A DNA stretch of 64,000 nt, taken from the NCBI RefSeq assembly GCF_932526225.1, contig NC_064047.1, positions 5,083,501 to 5,147,500 on the forward strand. The letters run 5' to 3'. Position numbers and translations under genes: made by a program. Of the stretch, positions 33,001 to 42,796 are shown piece by piece. Within the stretch, counting starts at the first letter, position 1; every line of letters starts with the position of its first letter. The stretch comes from Nematostella vectensis (taxonomy: Eukaryota > Cnidaria > Anthozoa > Actiniaria > Edwardsiidae). The notes below the pieces were generated by a model that saw only the letters and a program-made list of their open reading frames with translations, searched no databases and was not told the DNA's origin.

Positions 33001-35858
33001 ACTCGGTACCAGTCCCTCAAAACGACAACGTTTTCTTCATAGTGGGGGTGTCCGAGAAAAAAGATAGGCTTTTCTCTTAGAAATTGTATTTTTAGGGCTT
33101 CTGAGGTATTTTCTAGGGTAACATTTTTTGTTGCGCGGGGCAGTAAGCCCTATAAACATCGACTTAAACAGACTCTTAGGCTAAGTTCAAACGCCGTATT
33201 ATCCATGAGCCACATTCTCAATGCAAATGCATTCAAATGAAAGGTGCGGATTGTTTCATCTTTATTTGCATGCAGTTTGCATTGATTACGGCTCATATAA
33301 AACGCCCGTGGATAAAACGAACTTAGCCTTAGAATAGAATGGGATGGAATAAATTAATACAGATGGAATAAATGTGCGTACGAGGTAACATGCCAACCTC
33401 GGACACCCAGGGCGAAGCAAAGACCTTCTCGAATTCCCTCCTTCTTTCGTCTTTCCGCGTACTCCCCCTTCGGTCTCCGCGTCGCCCTGGGTCCCCGAGG
33501 CCCCATGGGTAATTGCTTGGCCATCAATTCCACAGGAATCGCTACGTCACCGCAGGAGCGCCAAACAGAGACTTACGGGCAAACGACGTGACTGACTTGC
33601 CAATTTAGCTCTTGTTTTAATGGCTTGTTTTCATTTAGGATAGTAGGTAACTTGTTTTTGACCTTCTAGAAACTTCTTAGGCTTTGTGTGTATTAAAAAA
33701 TAGCCTGAAGTAAACTCCGTAAAACGTGTTCCTATTCAGCACTTTGTAGCTTTCAATATCGTAATCGAGAATAATTTGGGAAGGCGAAACCCGTAAAAAG
33801 CTGGTAGCAGTATTCTAGACCCTACACAGGAGTTTTCTTGTACCGGTTAAAGACTAACAAAATGATTGATGTTTTCGATTTAACGAAGGTGCCATTTTAA
33901 ATATATTTTTTTAAATTGAAGTTGAAAAAAAATAGCGGCATTCTTTCTTTATTGGATTTTTTCCCGTGTAACGTCTGTAACAAAAATAACAAGGACTTCC
34001 CATTTTGATGTCTTTGTGGGCGGGTATTCATAAGTTACTCCAATATCTTTTTTATAAACTAAGTATATTTCTATTAATAAGACACGATATTCAAAGAGTT
34101 TTGTAAGTAAGCGCAGGCATTTTAGTTAAGCTACCACTTTATGCATACGAAAATTGGAAATTGTTGAAAAATACCCTGAATCGTATAAAATCTTAGCCCG
34201 CTAGTCACGTAAGCATCTTCGAGCCACTGAAGTAAAAATCAACAGGAATAGTCCACAAGAACGAAATGTATTTTCTAATTAGCGGAATAGTTAAATTAAT
34301 CAGAGTTTCTTGGTTTCTCATAACACGGTAATTTGTACAGGCTCGTAGCCAGGGCGAAGAACCCCCACTAGCCAGACAGGTCCGCTCTAGTGAAGGAAAA
34401 ATTGTGTACCACTGCAAGCTAGGACATTAAGCTACCTAAGAGAATAAATGGTCCTCTAAATGTGCCCGCTATATGGGTAAACGAACGCCCCACCCCCCTC
34501 CCCCTAGCTCAAAATCCTAGAGACTCATCATTTATTTATGAACGCACAACTCAAACTAGTGTTTGTATCACAAGAGCGGTAATACCGGTAAAATGCGGGT
34601 TTTCTACAAAAATGTATTTGATGTTGGTGAGTTTGCTTACAAAGGTCAATTGTGAGATAACTGTAAGATACCTTAACACAATTCTTGTGCAAAAATTTAA
34701 GATTCAGCGTATTGCAAATTTTTTAGCGAGGTTTATTAGCTCTCTAAAAAGCGACGATGCTTTTAAGAGAAATTAAAATAAAATAAATTGATTATAACAG
34801 TTCTGTTGCCACGGTTATCTTGCTAACTGATGGATTATTTCCATTATGGTCACATCACCTTTCGGTAAAATCAAGGTAATTTCAATAAGTAATAGAAAAG
34901 AGGATGTTTCTCAACCAAAGGTGACGAAGTTTTACAACACCGCTACTAAAAAAATGTTTCTTACAAAAAAAACTTTTAGAAAATTCAGATTTTATATCAG
35001 TGGCACATAATTGATAACTTTCAGATGAATGGTTCCCCCTAAGAGATTTAATGTATATAACTTTATATTAATCATTTTCTCTTGCAAATATTTGTAGCGT
35101 GGAAACTGTATTTCCAGGGTTACCAAGTCAGTCGCCGTTTAGCAGTCAAATTCGGTTGACATCCAAAATAACATACTAAGTGATTTTCATGCAAAATACA
35201 GCACATTCATCAAACGGAAAGGCGGACGGCACATCGCGTAAAACCAGTATTCTTTCTTTTACTGGTATTATTTTGTATTATATCCGATAGCATGCTATCC
35301 AAAGACGTTATTTTCAATTCCGGAGTATCAGGAAAAAATACAAAATTAGTTCATATAAACCCCTTTTAAAATGTCTTGCACGTTCAAATGAACAGCTCCA
35401 AACAACTTCAAAATCGTTAATAATTTACAAACACCAAGCTATGATTTATTTGACTTTGAACTGAGTTTTAGATTACCTGGAGGCCATTTATAGCATTTCC
35501 AGCAAGTTTGGAGACCCGTGATTCCAGCGCCAATTTTAGCGGTAGAAGACATCTATCCCTAAAATCACACGTTCCCAATCAGCCATGTAAACCTTAAATT
35601 ATCGTCCACTGAAGCAAAACAATAAAGAAATCTCAACCGTACAATCCGTACCTTAGCTCAAATGGCTCAAGCGTCCGTGTGCCTGTCCGTGTCAAAAGCA
35701 ATCCATCTGAAAATTAAACCTCTGTCAGTGTCCATTAAAGTGGAACAGAGATGCAAACGTTTCCTATTACCCGTAGCGGCGTTGCAAGCGTCTCTGACAG
35801 ATTTCAACTTGTTCGACGTGGCATCCCTACACAATGAAGTAAGCACTTCTTCCATCAT
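13849..35858 (-). CDS. ARFGEF3: ARFGEF3 (BIG3)-like protein, complete 25-exon gene
   Basis: Large HEAT-type protein of the BIG/Sec7 ARF-GEF group; human ARFGEF3 acts on secretory-granule formation and has a degenerate Sec7 region. Exons (5' to 3', minus): 35858-35771, 35706-35652, 35558-35477, 32249-32118, 31772-31704, 31281-31159, 30904-30868, 30180-30084, 29537-29418, 28350-28047, 27523-27402, 27016-26755, 26333-26192, 25479-24200, 23876-23534, 22922-22583, 21942-21612, 20854-20636, 19712-19533, 19092-18525, 17464-17156, 16715-16607, 16179-15948, 15516-15368, 15025-13849. All joins keep frame: 2289 residues, close to the ~2180 of the human protein. Recognisable blocks are the N-terminal MEEVL and CLLPLKLALES, YEHG-like SCEVHGEYLIKIAE, RATLTQML, MRPVLESLFHRIILYPP, ALQQFAS, DTICLSLDGLRRAARLSC, PLLHLLRGWSVLAPH, FKHACGL, GLLSHQLLLQ and the end VCDVVRRVGVIYGIL. 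Start is MMEEVL; the second Met is equally possible. Donors at 24199 (gtcaga) and 21611 (gtttga) are weak. Confidence 0.93.
15075..15255. repeat. Dispersed repeat family B, copy 2 (inverted relative to copy 1)
   Basis: Shares gtttttgctccaacccaatg, cacagtcttac and ccggttgccgtccgtcg with the copy at 4440-4600. It lies in the last ARFGEF3-like intron. Confidence 0.6.
15505..15826 (-). repeat. 43/51-bp minisatellite carrying a splice acceptor and exon start (ARFGEF3-like exon 24)
   Basis: Seven copies at spacings 51, 43, 43, 43, 43 and 51. On the minus strand each copy reads catcattct-(tccttaga)-tgtttctactgatgcc. The real exon 24 starts ccttag|gtgtttctactgg. The two outermost copies keep the ccttag acceptor, as does the real one; the four middle copies have lost an 8-bp block that includes it. 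Confidence 0.88.
16125..16258 (-). repeat. Duplicated fragment of ARFGEF3-like exon 23 in its upstream intron
   Basis: actatctgccataggtcct followed by ccgtgaac within exon 23 (about 16127-16153) recurs at about 16233-16259 as actatctgccataggtcct followed by tcgttgac. The copy is outside the conserved reading frame. Confidence 0.75.
16770..16925. mobile_element. MITE family A, copy 2, with internal triplication
   Basis: Begins gcgatttgcactaaaagatc. It contains three ~47-bp direct copies of cacgtgac-tttgggtg-caaa and tcgcgcc-aaataaacacag, then gcgcgctcgg. It is in the ARFGEF3-like intron between exons 21 and 22. Confidence 0.7.
17812..17962. mobile_element. Short inverted-repeat element
   Basis: Ends ggttctcacttaggcgcaag and cttacgttctagtgagagcc are imperfect inverted repeats; gcgcaagaga and tcttgcgctt occur internally. 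Non-coding, intronic. Confidence 0.65.
18204..18543 (-). repeat. 49-55-bp minisatellite carrying exon end plus splice donor (ARFGEF3-like exon 20)
   Basis: Seven repeats of atcacgtccatt-acgacacag|gta followed by ct-atagctcctgg and a G-run (minus strand). The first copy is the real exon end and donor gtaagtctt. The next copy also has gtaagt; the five further copies have gtagtc or gtagga. The plus-strand ORF here is a by-product. Confidence 0.92.
18525..19092 (-). CDS. ARFGEF3: ARFGEF3-like exon 20
   Basis: Residues ~1443-1631, beginning IIATLSEMVDGHSVSIKSGW and containing MCLPALDYLSNISKKLASI. It ends ITSIDDT plus one base at the donor gtaagt (18524). The last bases of this exon with its donor are the unit of the tandem array that follows in the intron. 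Confidence 0.9.
19743..20000. mobile_element. MITE family A, copy 3, near full length
   Basis: The ends ggcgacttgcgctaagaaat and tttctcagtgcaaatggcc are inverted repeats. The interior has cacgtgacttctgggtg, gcgcgctccggcttttggcg and gccactcaagaggtcg. A 33-bp near-perfect palindrome sits inside at 19902-19934. Intronic. Confidence 0.78.
20143..20292. mobile_element. 150-bp inverted-repeat element (hairpin MITE)
   Basis: The left arm gccctgtgcaaactgcgcca plus gcacctgccagcat is complementary to the right arm atgctggcaggtgc plus tggggcagtttgcacggggc. The ~50-bp centre has no coding capacity. It lies in the ARFGEF3-like intron between exons 18 and 19. Confidence 0.85.
21303..21510. mobile_element. 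Diverged copy of the palindromic element at 36671
   Basis: Terminal ccaatcaacacaagggtga and tttcaactttgtggtgatt match the ends of the element at 36671-36888. The middle contains gatcgttagcccttggtcgg. Intronic and non-coding. Confidence 0.55.
21966..22165. repeat. Dispersed repeat family C, copy 1
   Basis: Shares catttgttattgtttatca, gata-gttattgacgatatttg, ctttgtgtgactcg-cattg and aaatggcggcgtgatt with 23225-23425. Parts of the same motifs occur at 38390-38490 and 39783-39845. Non-coding, probably an old transposon. Confidence 0.7.
22969..23058. mobile_element. 90-bp hairpin MITE with 9-bp target duplication
   Basis: The arms tccttcatataaggttcact and its inverted counterpart ending atatatgaagga face each other. 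ctagtttga flanks the element on both sides (22960-22968 and 23059-23067). Confidence 0.7.
23225..23425. repeat. Dispersed repeat family C, copy 2
   Basis: Same motif order as 21966-22165: tcatttgttattgtttatca, caataaagtctgatacgcta, ctttgtgtgactcgccattg, aaatggcggcgtgattggc. Intronic. Confidence 0.7.
24200..25479 (-). CDS. ARFGEF3: ARFGEF3-like exon 14: disordered basic/Ser-rich region and start of Sec7-like domain
   Basis: Residues ~545-971. The first two-thirds is Ser/Arg/Pro-rich with repeated basophilic phosphorylation-type motifs (KRSSSFE, KRSNSWTAL, RRTRSAS, KSQSADE). It also has a PP1-docking-type KSVHF at 25453-25439. The last third (ARNFARCLLGILP, DEALQQFAS, LNADGVYVTVYTTLSLNFKL) aligns with the degenerate Sec7 region of BIG3, which continues in the next exon (FVDSILNSGVIV, ILGKAGY). 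The catalytic glutamate-finger motif of active Sec7 domains is not seen. The donor CAG|gtcaga is non-consensus, but its phase fits the next exon. Confidence 0.88.
25838..26095. repeat. 46-bp minisatellite in ARFGEF3-like intron 13
   Basis: Five to six copies of ccactgggccacctgtgg, agagaggcccgatatgctga and catgccaa. It lies 97 bp from the donor of exon 13 but shows no similarity to either flanking exon. The Trp/His/Ser-rich ORFs on the minus strand arise from it. Confidence 0.9.
27086..27170 (+). other. tRNA-like sequence (tRNA pseudogene or SINE head)
   Basis: Contains an A-box-like agctcagtggtaagg, a B-box-like ggtttcgaacc 40 bp later, pairing ggcat/atgcc at the ends, and a T-run terminator. 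The T stem pairs poorly, so a functional tRNA is unlikely. Confidence 0.4.
29076..29160. mobile_element. Short inverted-repeat hairpin
   Basis: cttagactctatttccagc and gctggaaatagagcctaatctaag face each other across about 35 bp. Intronic. Confidence 0.65.
29570..29810. repeat. Degenerate short tandem repeat
   Basis: Many imperfect copies of cacgaacatttcccgaac with insertions, upstream of ARFGEF3-like exon 9. The unit does not match the exon start. Confidence 0.75.
30258..30382. mobile_element. Inverted-repeat element
   Basis: aaacttgcacgtttggtcga and tcgaccaaacgttcaagttt form the ends; a second pair (ctgattggttg / cagtagccaatcag type) lies inside. Intronic. Confidence 0.7.
30425..30780. repeat. 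~120-bp imperfect tandem repeat
   Basis: tgatattatctgatattatc, aagtc-tg-gat-caataa and aggttcaaca-ggcagttcta occur twice about 125 bp apart. Further gata-rich partial copies extend to 30780. Confidence 0.75.
32250..35476 (-). other. ARFGEF3-like intron 3: no recognised feature
   Basis: 3.2-kb intron. No transposon, tandem array or exon of the flanking family was recognised. A minus ORF at 32682-32476 is discussed under rejected items. Confidence 0.5.
35771..35858 (-). CDS. ARFGEF3: ARFGEF3-like exon 1 (start codon)
   Basis: Encodes MMEEVLTSLCRDATSNK and continues to the donor gtaata at 35770. Two consecutive ATGs (35858 and 35855) are present. The N-terminus matches the short leading helix of the DCB region in the family. 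No TATA box is visible just upstream, and any untranslated exon was not found. Confidence 0.85.
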
Positions 35859-36670
35859 TTAAACTTCCCAAATTCCCTCATCATTGGTATAATTTTTCCT
35901 AGTTATTCCTCTGCGACTGACGCACAGTTCTGTCGTCTTAGATCCCAGCTTCTTTTGCCATTACATAAATTTTCTACATTTCTTTGCAGAGTTTTACCTA
36001 AGAGCTCCGCTATTTTTAAAACAATAGAGCAAAATAAGCGATGCGCGGACTGGTTGCGCACTAGGACCGGCAGTTGAATGGGTTTTCCTCGGTACCTGTA
36101 GACTTTCCTTTCAATAATGCCCATATTTGGCACGCAGACACATTGGTAACCGGTGTATACCTGTGGATTTAGCGACTATTGGATATCCTCACCCAATTCT
36201 TAAAGGCTTTGTGTCGATTTTTAGAGTTCCTTAATAGTTCAGCGATTGCTCTCTTTTGTCATCGACTTCTTGCCTTTATTCTTCCTAGAGGACATGACAA
36301 GAAAAGACTTCAGATAACTCGAAACTCTAAGAAAAATCGAAATAACATTAGTACCGTGAAAGGTGGCCGCTTAATAGAGGTTGCCCGCTTAATTGAGGTA
36401 GACAAATACAGTACTTTAGTAGGAAATTGATATTTTGGACATGTGGCTTGTCAGTGTAATAGAGGTACCAATGTAGATAAAGCTGTCTGGGAGTTTGGGT
36501 TATCGGGAATTCGAGTTTTCCAAGAGATCAAAAGCGTATGATGATAAATGAGTTCTGTTTTCGAAATGTCTAAATCTGAATCATTCTAGTAGTGACTGTT
36601 GTGAGATTAAGGCCATATCAGATTGCTTTACTCCCGATACTCGAATCTTCGAAATCAGTTCGAGTTATTG

Positions 36671-36888
36671 TGGACAAGGGATGAATCAACACAAGGTTGA
36701 AAAGGTATGTTAAGCCCCTCTGTGAAACAGAGTGGTTGCGCTGACGTTTCGAGCGTTAGCCATTCGTCGGAGGGCTAACGCTAATGCTCCGACGAAGGGC
36801 TAACGCTCGAAACGTCAGCGCAACCACTCTGTTCCACAGAGGGGTTTAACATACGTTTCAACCTTGTGTTGATTCATCCCTTGTCTAC
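36671..36888. mobile_element. ~218-bp palindromic element with ~88-bp arms
   Basis: The left arm runs gacaagggatgaatcaacac to cgagcgttagcc; the right arm is its near-perfect inverse, ending gtgttgattcatcccttgtc. The arms include ctgacgtttcgagcgttagc. The loop is about 40 bp. Typical structure of a fold-back MITE; a diverged relative is at 21303. Confidence 0.88.
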
Positions 36889-38489
36889 ACCACCCCTACG
36901 CAGACCATCTAGTTTTTCTACAGCTGGCCTGTAGCCTTTCTAGTTATACTAGTTATTGGGGGATATGAAATGGGTTGCTTGTGGTAATTGCTCTCTTTGA
37001 CAAAATGTCAAATGTGTACATGAAAACCCTTGTCAGCCACGCCTTTGTTTGTCGTTTTCATTCAACATACAAAACAAATCATGTGTCGAATTAATATTGA
37101 AATAGTCATGTAAAAACAATGTTTTGAAATTCATTCAGCGGGTCACAGTTGCGGGATTAAGCCCTATAAGACGTGAATGACTGGTATAAGGTATATACTT
37201 TATCAGGAATGAGAGAAGAACTTGAAGCTCAGGCTACATATTTTTGGGGATTATTTTGCATCACCTATTGCTGATATCCTACGGGTCGATAACGAAAATC
37301 CCCCTCCCCCCCCCCCCCCCCCCGAAAATATCGAGCAAGCCAAAAAAATATCTAAAGCAAATCGAACAAACAATTGTTTGCTAAAAAGCATAGCGACATT
37401 CCAGGGAAACAAAATCGAGTAACCCTCCCCACTAAAATAATTTTCCTGGATTTTGTGACATAGTCTCGTATTCCTCGGATTAATAAAACTTGTTACCTCC
37501 CATGCAATTGCCATTTGCAGGATTCGAGTTGGTGCGTGACACTAGCGAGACAGATACATTTCAGGTATAAATTTCATGTAACTTTCTGTCTGTCCCAGCA
37601 CAATTTTCGAGTCAGCATCGCAACGAAGGTCGCATGAAAAAGAGAAATGCTAGGACATTTGATCTCTACATTGTTTTGTGTAACGTCTTTTTTGTCGGCA
37701 ACTTCATTTTATTAAACTTTAGTTCTTTTACAAAGTTTGGGAGGCCTGTGTTACGCCAACTAAACCGTAGGTTAGCGAGTTCCCACCTCGCGAGCAGGGT
37801 TAGATTTTACCTCAAAACTAATCCAGATTTAGCGCTAACCAGCGTTTCAGGAACAGAACTTAAAATTTAATCGTGAGTTTAAGCCTGGGTTAGAGCTAAT
37901 CGGCTTTCCAGGAACCGGCCCCTGGTAATTAACGATCTTATCGTTATTAATACAAAGAAAAAGTCATTTTATCACAAAATTGCAGATTCAATCCCTGTCC
38001 CATGTATGTCTCGGCCCATTGTCACGTGAATCAGTCGCGTCACGCGGCAACTAGGAAGTTGTCAGAAGAAAATCGTGCGATCGGTCACTAGGTTCCACGT
38101 CTAGTTCTTTTAAGACCAAAACAGGAAGTTTAACACTGAATAAGGATAACAATTGTGTAAACTGCAGGGTTTCTCGGCAGTTGTCATAAGAAGATCGTGC
38201 GAACACAGAGTCCTTCGTCATTGACAACCAAACAGGAAGGTAACACCGAATATGGATGACAACTGTGTAAACTGTAGGATTTATGTTTTGAGAATTTAGG
38301 AATTCTCACACTACTACGGTGCCTGAGGATGTCTTCCGCCCATTTAAGAGGGGGTGGGACTTTTTAATTTAAAGAATGTCGATCAACTTCTCCTTTGTTA
38401 TTGTTACAACTGTTTATTTTCCAAGTAAGATTAAAAATAATCATCCACGATTGAAGTCTGATACTTAATTAATGATATTTGATTGAAAG

Positions 38490-39000
38490 GGCGTGTCAAG
38501 AGGAGACTAAAGGGTGGGTTACTAGAAGGTAAAAAATGTCTTTAAAATGACTATAAAAATGTTTTTAAAATAAATATCTTTATTATTATCGGTATATGTT
38601 AAAAAGCACCCTATTAATAACATTTTAAATACAAGATTGAATTTATTTGAAGTACTGATTGCCTAATATAATAAGCCGAGGAGAGGGATATACCGGAAAT
38701 TTGGTCCGCTGAAATGGAAAAACGAAACAACCCGGTCATAATCCTGGCTACGGGCCTGGAGGTGTAATCGTTTCTATCAAACCTAAACTCGATCACCTTA
38801 TCAATCAATTACCTAACTCTTGACGAATGTGTTAACCCGATTCTAATCAATCGATTAGCGACTACCGACCCGTGTAATTTCCCATGGTATATGAGATACG
38901 CGACTGCGTTAATGGCTATCAAAAAATAATGCCTCTAGATCTAGTTTTTCTACAGTTCGTCAGTGGTCTGTAGTCTTTCTTGTTATACCATTGCAAAATA
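38490..39000. repeat. Dispersed segment D, copy 1
   Basis: Shares actaaagggtgggttactag, ccttatcaatcaattaccta, acccgattctaatcaatcga, ctagtttttctacag and gtagtctttcttgttatacc with 41455-41705. A further shared block (ggctacatacgtgaagatac, cgtttattaatgttattggt) occurs at 39714-39770 and 41959-42010. This suggests one element or an old segmental duplication with differing inserts. Confidence 0.75.
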
Positions 39001-39087
39001 ATGTGTATCCGTTTTTTAACTTGCGTTCTTTGCCGCATGACAGTATAAACTATCTGACCAAGGAAATTAAGATGTAACCAGCCCAAA

Positions 39088-39592
39088 ACAAGGGATGTTA
39101 CTAAAACGGGGAACGGGGAGAGGGGAACAGGGATCTGGGAACGAGTGGTCAGCGGTAGGGCACAGCGATGTAGCAACCTCACGTGCGTCTCTTTGGCTCT
39201 TCTTTCGTTAAAATGAATAGTAAGTGAAATCTCTGACTCTGTTTCTAAGAATTATGGATAATTCATGCGCCCATTGAATCAAATCTAATACGTTTCTCTT
39301 ATTTTAGATGTGACAGAGATCAAGTCAAGTGAAAGGTATGTTGAAAGGGATAATATGATAACAGTTTGCTCGGGTAGTTTAGTGCGAGCTAAAATCGCAA
39401 TGGTAAACTTGAAAAGAGATTTATGGAAACATATTTTGAATCCGTAGATATTTTTGCAATCCTACATTGCCATGACTTCAAATTCTCATCCCATAGTGAT
39501 GAAAAGCACTGTTACAAATTTGAGGTGCTATTTTCAGTATTTTTATGATCCCTGTTCCCCGCTCCCCGTTCCCCGTTTTAGTAACATCCCAA
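39088..39592. repeat. Inverted copies of a C/G-run motif
   Basis: gggatgttactaaaacgggg plus aacggggagaggggaacagg (39092-39135) recurs inverted at 39546-39590 (cctgttccccgctccccgtt). About 400 bp lies between, forming a possible stem within segment D. Confidence 0.75.
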
Positions 39593-41115
39593 AACAAGTC
39601 ACAACCACTTTGATGATTGGGTTTCCTGTAAAGACTGTTCGTTTTTAATAACAAGACGCTCTCTCACAAAAAAAAAAGAAGAAAAAAAAAACAGATAAAG
39701 GTTATCTAATCAATGGCTACATACGTGAAGATACCGTTTATTAATGTTATTGGTATTGTTTTCACCGTAAACTAAACATCCTTTCTTTGTGTGACTCGGC
39801 ATTGAGCGGGAGCAGTAAATAAAATGGCGGCGTGATTGGCATCATGAATTGCCTTCGCGGGGTGAAAAAAGCCCCACATCAACAAATATTCTACACACCA
39901 GTCACCTAAATCCATTATTTTTTGTGACACTGTTATAGCACGGGCAAACCAGACGAAATGTTCGTGTATTGTATCGCATATTATTATCTTATTTGTTCAC
40001 CGAATATATCTGTAATAAAAGCCAATTTCTTGAAGCTGTTGTCATAGTCTGATCGACTTGAATTCGAGAGAAAGAAAAAATGAATTTAAATTAAAAAGGG
40101 ATAATTTTGATATCAGCGAATTTAGCAAATTGTGTGTGTGTGTGTGCTTTTTGTGTTTTCAACAGGGATTTTACTACGATAGTGACTATGTAAACAAGAA
40201 ATTGTTTTGAAATTCCTGCTTTAAGTCTTTCTGAGCGTCTACTACAAAGCTGTTTGTTTTGCGTGAGCTTTGCGTGATTAGACTCTCGCCGAATTTTGTA
40301 ATGGCGAAGCCTCAAAGTAAACATAATTACAAGGGACAAACATTTTGCAGCAAACTACGCTGAAAATACATTGATTTTAACGTGTTTTAATCACTAGTCG
40401 ATTCTTTTTATATAGTAACAAAGTACACACCTTTTTTTATAAAGAATATCGGTACGTCAGTCTATAATAGAAAAGCAATGTCGAGCGTTGAGCACTCAAG
40501 CATGATTTTTACCAGACAAATACCATCCTCGAGGACGCTGCGCTTTGTCTTGGCTTCTGGAACGCAACAGATACCTCTTCTTTTGCCACCCATAGTCACG
40601 TGATTTCTTAGTACAATTCGCCTATAGTCTTGTGAGGGTCATATCAGTCAACCTTGTTTTAAAAACTGTCGTTTTTCTAGCTCGCTCGGCCATTTCCTTA
40701 TTAGGCATTACATACCATATTTGGGAGTCCGCATTAAATACCATATTTGGGAGGTCTCCTGCGCGCTCACCCCAGGCTCTTTTAGACCATTTAGAAAAAC
40801 GACAGCAATTGATTGATATGGAACGAACACTCGCTCGGAACCCTTCCCCTTGTTCAAGACCCGTTAGCTTCTGCGCACTGATCTGGTATTGAACGAGAAC
40901 ACAATGTTAGCAATAAGAAGCCGCGCTTTTATATTATACCATTCGACTTCCTATTACTAGTGTAACGGATTTGAAAAAAATCATGGTATTATAACAACGA
41001 CTTTCAGACTTTTAGGGTGGGGGGAGGGTGCGCCCTTTCGCGCTTTTTATATACAGGACTTCCACGAGCTAATCTCTTCACACTGTGTTGCTGGCTTTAA
41101 CTGCACCCATTTTTA

Positions 41116-41372
41116 TACAGTCGATTGGCAAAAGGTTGTCCTCAACCGGCTTCGCGACTACGCGACAAGCCCGCATGTAAGCATGGGTAAAAACCACTGA
41201 AGTGTCTAGCTGCATATATTAGCCACCGCATATACGGTAAGACTGTAAGACTGAAGTTATGCGTTGGCTAATATATGCAGCTAGGCGCTTCAGTGCTCTT
41301 TACCCATGCTTACATGCGGGCTTGTCGCGTAGTCGCAAAGCTGGTTGAAGACAACCTTTGGTCAAACGACTG
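41116..41372. mobile_element. ~257-bp palindromic element with ~100-bp arms
   Basis: Arms start acagtcgattggcaaaaggt and end cctttggtcaaacgactgt. The pairing continues through gcatgtaagcatgggtaaa and ctgcatatattagcc. Non-coding fold-back element. Confidence 0.87.
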
Positions 41373-41454
41373 TATGCTTTAGGTTGCGAAGCACTGACAG
41401 CCATGACAGGCTTCAAGATTGCCTTGATTGGGCTGTAGTCAATACAAGGGCGTG

Positions 41455-42045
41455 ACCAGGGGAAACTAAAGGGTGGGTTACTAGAAGAATGTTTAATTTT
41501 TTCTAACAAAACTAAACTCAAACACCTTATCAATCAATTACCTAACTTTGACGCATGTGTCAACCCGATTCTAATCAATCGAGCCTGCAATGGGTATAAA
41601 AAAATAATGGCTCTACATCTAGTTTTTCTACAGTTTGTCTGTAGTCTTTCTTGTTATACCATTGCCATACCATACAGTCTGAACAAGGTAATTAAAAACT
41701 AGAGAAAGTAACAAGCCCAAAACAAGTCACAACTTATTGATAATTGGACAGATACTCTATGCTTCTATAAAAAATGGTTCGTCGACTCTGCCGTCAATTT
41801 TTTCTTTATTATAACTTCTACAGGGCAGACTTAGGTTTATGATCCATAAAAGAACATCACTATTTAGGCATTTTGAATTATTAAAATAAATGAATTTTTA
41901 GCTAAATCAAAAACAGCGCGTTTCCTGGATACAAAATTTTATCTTTGTATCAAAAACAATGGCTACATACGTGAAGATACCGTTTATTAATGTTATTGGT
42001 ATTGTTTTTACATTTACGTTGTATCTGCTCGTAAACTAAACATTT
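41455..42045. repeat. Dispersed segment D, copy 2
   Basis: Second copy of the blocks listed for 38490-39000, in the same order and orientation, but without the C/G-run insert. Confidence 0.75.
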
Positions 42046-42149
42046 CTCCACACCCTCAACTGAACGATTAGCGGATATAATTTAGCGTAAGTGTTTTTTC
42101 CCAGGGTTTTGTTGAAAGTTTTGCTGTTTTGGGTGGAGGCAAGAAAACA

Positions 42150-42690
42150 TGACTTTACTACGCTAAATCGATCTCAGTTATTAAACATTACAACTCGCAA
42201 AGGTCGATGCATCATATTACAGAATTTTAGAGTTATGTTTGAAATGAAATTTCCTGAAAAAATATCCTACATTGCACAAGTATCTTGCACGAGTTTTTTT
42301 TTTATGTCATTGTTGGTAATTGTTTAGAAAATACTTGGTCAATCAATGACGTTTATCCATTGAGGAAGTCCATTTTTTACTATAGCCGTAAACAGAAGAT
42401 CAACCTCACGTTCAAAACGTTCGAGACGTGCTATATCGATCTTGTTATTATTCATTACAACTGGCAAGTGATTTAAGGTCGATTCATCGTATTTCTACAG
42501 CATTTTGGAGTTATGTTTGAAATGAAATATCCTGGATGACTGTATCCTAGATTGCACAAGTAGCTTGCACAAGTTTGGACGTCACTCTTGGTGATTGTTT
42601 ATTAAAAGACAAGGAAGTCCAAATCTTTTTTTCAAGAAAGAAAGTCAAAACGGAAGATCGACGTCATCTGCGAGACGTTCGAAAAGTGCT
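42150..42690. repeat. Diverged ~255-bp tandem duplication upstream of the bHLH gene
   Basis: agttatgtttgaaatgaaat and attgcacaagta-cttgcac occur at about 42231 and 42510. Matching flanks are attacaact-gcaa, aggtcgat-catc and gacgt(c)-gagacgttcgaa. It ends about 100 bp before the bHLH start codon, so it may include its promoter. Confidence 0.7.
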
Positions 42691-42796
42691 ACTTCTGTCA
42701 AAACACAATTTCAATAAAAGCATGTCTAGCACAAGACGTGGTCAGAAAGGCCTCTAACAGAACAGTGACAACAGCTATAGGACTAATTTTATCAAA

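Larger units (their letters stand above)
35859..42796. other. 7-kb intergenic region, repeats only
   Basis: No ORF above about 110 codons and no recognised protein. It contains the palindromes at 36671 and 41116, the duplicated blocks 38490-39780 / 41450-42045, and poly-C and poly-A tracts. It separates the divergently transcribed ARFGEF3-like and bHLH genes, so both promoters must lie here. Confidence 0.6.

Noticed and set aside
40632-40892. 86-codon ORF in the intergenic region
   Set aside because: No recognisable domain and no splice or promoter context; length expected by chance.
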